A DNA stretch of 9,703 nucleotides, from the NCBI GenBank assembly GCA_013329295.1, contig DUKP01000029.1, forward strand, positions 6,621 through 16,323, read 5' to 3'. The translations under genes and the position numbers were made by a program. Positions 6,537-9,703 of the stretch are shown in pieces. Numbering within the stretch: the first letter of the stretch is position 1; each line of letters opens with the position of its first letter. The DNA comes from Candidatus Poseidoniaceae archaeon (GTDB lineage: Archaea; Thermoplasmatota; Poseidoniia; Poseidoniales; Poseidoniaceae). The notes beneath the pieces were generated by a model. That model saw only the letters and a program-made list of their open reading frames with translations. It had not been told where the DNA came from and searched no databases.

Positions 6537-7784
6537 TCACATCACTGGGTACCTAAGTATTGCAGCCAAGCCGCCAAATCCTTGCAGCAATTGTGAACCT
6601 TCTTCGGTATCTGTTGAGATAAATGAGAGGTTAGAGTTTCCTTTTCCTGCTAATTCTGTTAATTCATCAATTAGAGAAATACAGCTTAATTCCTTGATAA
6701 CATCTCCTTTTGCTTCGCATTTAGAGCATGGTGGTAATTCTTCAGTTCTGGACAATGATATGTTCCAATCATGGCCACAGGAATCACATTGAAGGTGATA
6801 AGAATTCTTTCTCATTCCTTCAGAAATGAGTAATGTATCAACCGCACCCATATCAAGTGCCTTTTTGATCATCATTTCACCATAAGTTGCTTTTGGGTGT
6901 GCTTTGACTAACTCTTCAAGAAATTTGTTCATCAGTTGTCTCTCGGCATCTAATTCTATTTCACCCATCAATTTACCAGCATTGTCAACTAATTCTCGAA
7001 CACCACTTTCATTTGAATACCCAACATCAAAGGTAGTTTTTGCAATTTTTTTGGCAATCTCATGATGGAAGTAATCGTTCTTGAAAACGAAATCTTTGGT
7101 TGCCCCCGGCCCTCCGATAATCACTGCCTGAATGTTTTCTAAATTAGGCAACCAATAATCACAAGCATGCTCTGTAGCACGCTTGAAGAAATTATGTGCC
7201 GCTTCTTCAATTAGTCGCTCGAATCTTTGAGCAGATTGACCACCTTGGCGGTGCTTACCCATGATGTTTGAAACAAGATGCTCTTGAACGTGAATTCTCT
7301 TTCCTGAGGCAATACCATAAGCCGCTTCAGCACGATCGATAACAAATAATCCGTATGATTTCTTATCAACTAGCATATCTTCTAATTGACTCAATTCAAA
7401 TGTTGAATCACATCTGTATCTAAAAGAAAGAAGCGCTTGTGGCGGATTATCAATAACAATATTTACCATTCGAGTTTTATTATTGCCAATGATTATCGCA
7501 CCGACAAACAGGGCTAAGCCATTTTCTCCTGGAGTTTTGAAACGATTTAGAGTAGAAATAGCGGATTCAATTGCCCCTTGAACATTTTTCTTTGTACCCT
7601 TTGATTTGATGTTGGCTGCTTGACCATGTTCATTTTGTAGCATGCTCCTAGCATCGGAAATTTGACGGTCAGGTGGAATAATTATGGTGACTAATTCGGT
7701 TCCAAAACCTTTCATCTCTCTTAATTCCTCTAGAGCAATCTTTAGTCTTAATCGCTTAGTTGCAATGTCTACATCTCCTGACAT
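6537..7784 (-). CDS. prf1: Peptide chain release factor aRF1
   Basis: This factor recognises all three stop codons and triggers peptide release. From ATG 7784 it has 415 residues, the usual archaeal length. Domain 1 carries NIKS (58-61) and the YxCxxxF stop-decoding motif YRCDSTF (123-129). Domain 2 carries the catalytic GGQ (181-183, KHRQGGQSAQRFERL), whose glutamine reaches the peptidyl-transferase centre. Domain 3 binds the partner GTPase and ABCE1, with a zinc-binding mini-domain (C333, C336, C353, C356). All functional motifs are intact. GGAGGAG lies 5 nt before the ATG; a TTG immediately upstream in frame is less likely. It is the first gene of a unit with argS. Confidence 0.97.
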   Translation of the reverse strand: MSGDVDIATKRLRLKIALEELREMKGFGTELVTIIIPPDRQISDARSMLQNEHGQAANIKSKGTKKNVQGAIESAISTLNRFKTPGENGLALFVGAIIIGNNKTRMVNIVIDNPPQALLSFRYRCDSTFELSQLEDMLVDKKSYGLFVIDRAEAAYGIASGKRIHVQEHLVSNIMGKHRQGGQSAQRFERLIEEAAHNFFKRATEHACDYWLPNLENIQAVIIGGPGATKDFVFKNDYFHHEIAKKIAKTTFDVGYSNESGVRELVDNAGKLMGEIELDAERQLMNKFLEELVKAHPKATYGEMMIKKALDMGAVDTLLISEGMRKNSYHLQCDSCGHDWNISLSRTEELPPCSKCEAKGDVIKELSCISLIDELTELAGKGNSNLSFISTDTEEGSQLLQGFGGLAAILRYPVM

Positions 7785-7920
7785 CAAGACTCCTCCAAGT
7801 AATGGGCGTTGGATATAGCACTTGAAGCCTCCCTTCGCGGTTTGATGAAATCGTGAAAAAGCGTATACAAGGAATGATTTTCATGGGATAGTCTAAGTGC
7901 TTAAACTCTAACGAGCATCT
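7785..7920. promoter_or_regulatory. Divergent promoter region between aRF1 and pyrH
   Basis: This 136-bp gap is the longest non-coding stretch in the window. It holds a GTATAC hexamer (7863-7868) preceded by purine-rich GTGAAAAAGC, a plausible TATA/BRE for pyrH. Read on the other strand the hexamer could serve aRF1 with a leader of roughly 55 nt. A second TATA-like ATATAG (7813-7818) is closer to aRF1. AGCACTT (7817-7823) and AAGTGCT (7895-7901) form an inverted pair flanking the middle. There is no open frame or RNA gene that I can support. Confidence 0.45.
7790..7796 (-). promoter_or_regulatory. Shine-Dalgarno site for aRF1
   Basis: GGAGGAG on the minus strand lies 5 nt before ATG 7784. 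It is the strongest such site in the window and shows that the aRF1 mRNA has a leader. It favours the ATG over the TTG one codon upstream. Confidence 0.75.
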
Positions 7921-8625
7921 ATGAGACTTCCTCAAGTCATAGCATTAGGCGGTAGCCTGCTAAGGCCGGAGGAATCCGAAAATCGAAAGACATGGTTTGG
8001 CAAATTACGTCAGTTAGCAGTTCACATCGAAGGAAATTCTAGGAAGTTAGGAATAGTTGTTGGAGGCGGTTTGCCTGCAAGAGAGGGTATCGAGCTTGCC
8101 AGCAATTTGATTTCTGATTCTGATAGATTGGATGAAGTTGGTATTGCAGCAACCCGTATCAATGCGACAATAATTCAGCAAATACTCATTGATATCGGAT
8201 GTAATGTAGCACCTTCTATTCCACATAATACAGTTGATGCAGCCCAATATTTTGATCAGTACAATATCGTAGTTATGGGTGGTACGACTCCAGGGCATAC
8301 GACAGATGCGGTAGCGATTTCACTTGCTCGAGATTGTGGTGCTCGAGATTGCATCATAGCGACTAATGTTAGTCATATTTTTGACAAAGATCCTAAAGTT
8401 TCTGAAGATGCAAAACCATTTGTAGAAATGACTATTTATGAACTGATAGAACTAATTGGTACTGATAGAATGAAACCAGGGCAGTCTGCAGTAGTTGATC
8501 CAATAGCGGTTGGACTAGCTGAAAAAAGTCAAATTAATATTGCAGTATTGGATGGTCGTGATATTGACTTAATCGAGTCTGCACTTGACGGGAAAGAGTT
8601 TGAAGGTACTTTAGTAAGGAGTTGA
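7921..8625 (+). CDS. pyrH: UMP kinase, archaeal type
   Basis: This enzyme phosphorylates UMP to UDP with ATP in pyrimidine nucleotide synthesis. The 234 residues have the amino acid kinase fold. Nucleotide-binding glycine loops are IALGGSLL (8-14) and VVGGG (46-50). The UMP-contacting segment is DEVGIAATRINATII (71-85), followed by the signature VMGGTTPGHTTDAVA (118-132) and the ATP-site stretch ATNVSHIFDKDPK (147-159). Length and motifs match archaeal PyrH. Asn in TNVSHIF replaces the more usual Asp of 'TDVDGVY'-type loops. An 11-bp direct repeat with 15-bp period (8326-8351) encodes ARDCGARDC. The start ATG gives MRLPQVIALGGS. No Shine-Dalgarno is seen. It leads a two-gene unit. Confidence 0.94.
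   Translation: MRLPQVIALGGSLLRPEESENRKTWFGKLRQLAVHIEGNSRKLGIVVGGGLPAREGIELASNLISDSDRLDEVGIAATRINATIIQQILIDIGCNVAPSIPHNTVDAAQYFDQYNIVVMGGTTPGHTTDAVAISLARDCGARDCIIATNVSHIFDKDPKVSEDAKPFVEMTIYELIELIGTDRMKPGQSAVVDPIAVGLAEKSQINIAVLDGRDIDLIESALDGKEFEGTLVRS
8616..8621 (+). promoter_or_regulatory. Shine-Dalgarno site for the zinc-ribbon membrane protein
   Basis: AAGGAG overlaps the last codons of pyrH and lies 8 nt before the TTG start at 8630. It supports the TTG start and translational coupling. Confidence 0.6.
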
Positions 8626-8629
8626 TTAC

Positions 8630-8896
8630 TTGGTTGATGTAAAGAAGATTAAAGAGAATGTGTCAAAAGTTACTAGTAAAATATCTAGCAGCAAACTCCC
8701 TGCTCACAAGCATTGTAGGATTTGTGGAATCTCTATTTCTCCAAATGCTGAGCCAAGAGTATGTAAAGACCAAGAATGTATTGATCAACATGAGAAAAAC
8801 CTTCGTAATGAAAAGCAAATGAGAATTTGGATGTTCATATTCTTCGGAATCTTTGCTTTCATATTCTTGAGTTCAATATTAAGACAATTGATGTGA
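8630..8896 (+). CDS. Small zinc-ribbon protein with C-terminal membrane helix (DUF2116-like)
   Basis: An 88-residue protein. Residues 1-25 are basic and polar (VDVKKIKENVSKVTSK). A compact treble-clef or zinc-ribbon motif follows with C29, C32, C45 and C50 (HCRICGISISPNAEPRVCKDQEC), the pattern of the archaeal DUF2116 zinc-ribbon family. A charged linker (HEKNLRNEKQMR) leads to one hydrophobic helix at about 66-84 (WMFIFFGIFAFIFLSSIL). It is therefore probably tail-anchored with the zinc domain in the cytoplasm. The role is unknown. The start is a TTG 4 nt after the pyrH stop, supported by AAGGAG. Its TGA is 1 bp from the stop of the convergent gene. Confidence 0.8.
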   Translation: MVDVKKIKENVSKVTSKISSSKLPAHKHCRICGISISPNAEPRVCKDQECIDQHEKNLRNEKQMRIWMFIFFGIFAFIFLSSILRQLM

Positions 8897-8897
8897 A

Positions 8898-9404
8898 TTA
8901 ATCATCTAATTCTTCTTCTAATATTGATTCTGCCGCAGTTTCATCCATACGTTCCTCTCCAACTGATTTTAGTCGGTCACCAAGTCTAAAAAGTGCTTCA
9001 ACAGCCTCGTCTATAGATTTATTCTGTTTTAGAAACCTTATTGTTGGCCATCCACAATCAATGATCTCAGGGTCTACAGTGTTCTCTTCTATCCATGCTG
9101 AGCAAGCTGAAACATAACACAAAGCACTAAAATTATCGACATCTATCCAAAAAGTGCGTCTACCACATACTGGACAGTCTTTACATTCCATTGTTGACAA
9201 AACAGTCATTGCTTCTTCGCCAACAATATCAACATCCCAAATAACTACGCTACTACTCTCTAGTAGCATTTGTTCACTTTTCTTCAAGAAGGCACGTAAT
9301 ACTTGCCAGGCGGTTTCTTCGCTACTAAAGCAACCAAGCGCAATTGTACCACCATTTTCTTCGGTGACAGATGGAACGAACACTCTAGGAATTGACTCGC
9401 CCAT
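8898..9404 (-). CDS. Uncharacterised 168-residue zinc-ribbon protein
   Basis: I do not recognise this protein. The N-terminal half (about 5-72) looks like an alpha-beta domain: RVFVPSVTEENGGTIALGCF, then an amphipathic helix ETAWQVLRAFLKKSEQML, then the strand SVVIWDVDI. A cysteine cluster follows, with C74, C77 and C80 (ECKDCPVCG) and C96 and C101 (LCYVSACSAW). It probably binds one zinc, with C77/C80 and C96/C101 the likeliest ligands. C117 precedes GWPTIRFL. The C-terminus is helical and very acidic (ILEEELDD). There is no signal peptide or membrane segment. The ATG has no Shine-Dalgarno and lies 31 bp after the folB stop, so it may share that transcript. Confidence 0.7.
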   Translation of the reverse strand: MGESIPRVFVPSVTEENGGTIALGCFSSEETAWQVLRAFLKKSEQMLLESSSVVIWDVDIVGEEAMTVLSTMECKDCPVCGRRTFWIDVDNFSALCYVSACSAWIEENTVDPEIIDCGWPTIRFLKQNKSIDEAVEALFRLGDRLKSVGEERMDETAAESILEEELDD

Positions 9405-9435
9405 GGTTATGTTAAATCAATCAAATGTATCAATT

Positions 9436-9703
9436 CTATTGTTCAAATGGCCATTCTGCTTCAACAATTGCTAGTCCACCTTCATGTGGCAACGCTGCTT
9501 TGGGCTTTTCAATTCTTATGGAAATTTTCTTGACTAGTCTATTCTGGCTAATCTGTTCAAACATTTTGGTCATCATAGTTTCCATCAATCTAATCGGAGG
9601 AGAATTTGCAATGACTTCATGTACAACATTTTGTAGATCTGCATAGTTGATGGTTTTGGAGAGATCATCATCAAATTGATTGTGATTTAATTCGACCCAT
9701 ATA
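9436..9703 (-). CDS. folB: Dihydroneopterin aldolase, FolB family (N-terminus cut by window edge)
   Basis: This enzyme splits 7,8-dihydroneopterin to 6-hydroxymethyl-dihydropterin and glycolaldehyde on the way to folate. The last 88 residues are visible and end at a TAG. They include the family signature TINYADLQNVVHEVI, whose Tyr corresponds to the conserved active-site tyrosine, then RLMETMMTKMFEQI, matching the 'LIE.LA..I' helix. ISIRIEKPKAALP follows, with the catalytic lysine of the 'KP.A' motif. The closing strand is GLAIVEAEW. The N-terminal quarter, including the catalytic glutamate, is outside the window. This is the bacterial-type FolB fold rather than the separate MptD aldolase of methanogens. 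Its relation to the pterin dehydratase gene about 6 kb away is functional only. Confidence 0.85.
   Translation of the reverse strand, partial: IWVELNHNQFDDDLSKTINYADLQNVVHEVIANSPPIRLMETMMTKMFEQISQNRLVKKISIRIEKPKAALPHEGGLAIVEAEWPFEQ

Noticed and set aside
7845..7900. C/D-box-like guide RNA in the aRF1-pyrH gap
   Set aside because: TTGATGA near 7842-7848 resembles a C box, but I find no convincing D box or C'/D' pair at proper spacing.
9154..9474. Plus-strand open frame of 106 codons at the right end
   Set aside because: Antisense to the 168-residue zinc-ribbon gene and to the folB 3' end; Ser/Thr-rich without motifs. The plus-strand frame at 9425-9646 is likewise antisense to folB.

Overview
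The window is a compact, AT-rich stretch of an archaeal genome dominated by information-processing genes. Archaeal markers are a class I lysyl-tRNA synthetase, initiation factor aIF2-beta, an aRF1-type release factor with NIKS and GGQ motifs, a NOG1-family ribosome-assembly GTPase, an archaeal-type UMP kinase and a GfcR-like regulator (winged-helix plus phosphoribosyltransferase fold). This mix and the AT-rich composition suit a euryarchaeote. A marine Poseidoniales/Thermoplasmatota-like lineage is my guess, and only a guess. There is no sign of a phage, insertion sequence, CRISPR array, tRNA or rRNA.

Layout from left to right. Minus strand: gfcR then lysS (lysS runs off the left edge), tightly coupled. 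A 113-bp divergent promoter region follows, then aIF2-beta on plus. Next on minus is a three-gene run, read right to left: an uncharacterised 148-residue protein, a pterin-4a-carbinolamine dehydratase and a nitroreductase-family flavoprotein. A 69-bp divergent region separates this from the NOG1 GTPase on plus. Then come aRF1 and argS on minus, a 136-bp divergent region, and pyrH plus a small zinc-ribbon membrane protein on plus. The right end holds, on minus, an uncharacterised zinc-ribbon protein and upstream of it a partial dihydroneopterin aldolase (FolB) that runs off the edge.

How the genes fit together: lysS, argS, aIF2-beta, aRF1 and NOG1 cover tRNA charging, initiation, termination and large-subunit assembly. 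pyrH supplies UDP. Pterin metabolism is a second theme: the dehydratase and nitroreductase are adjacent and probably co-transcribed, and FolB lies at the far right. Packing is extreme. All three convergent gene pairs meet with overlapping, abutting or 1-bp-separated stop codons, so terminators must lie inside neighbouring genes. One hairpin plus T6 tract fits that. I see no undescribed defence or mobile system. The most interesting leads are the possible pterin-recycling pair, a perfect palindrome in front of gfcR, and the two uncharacterised proteins.
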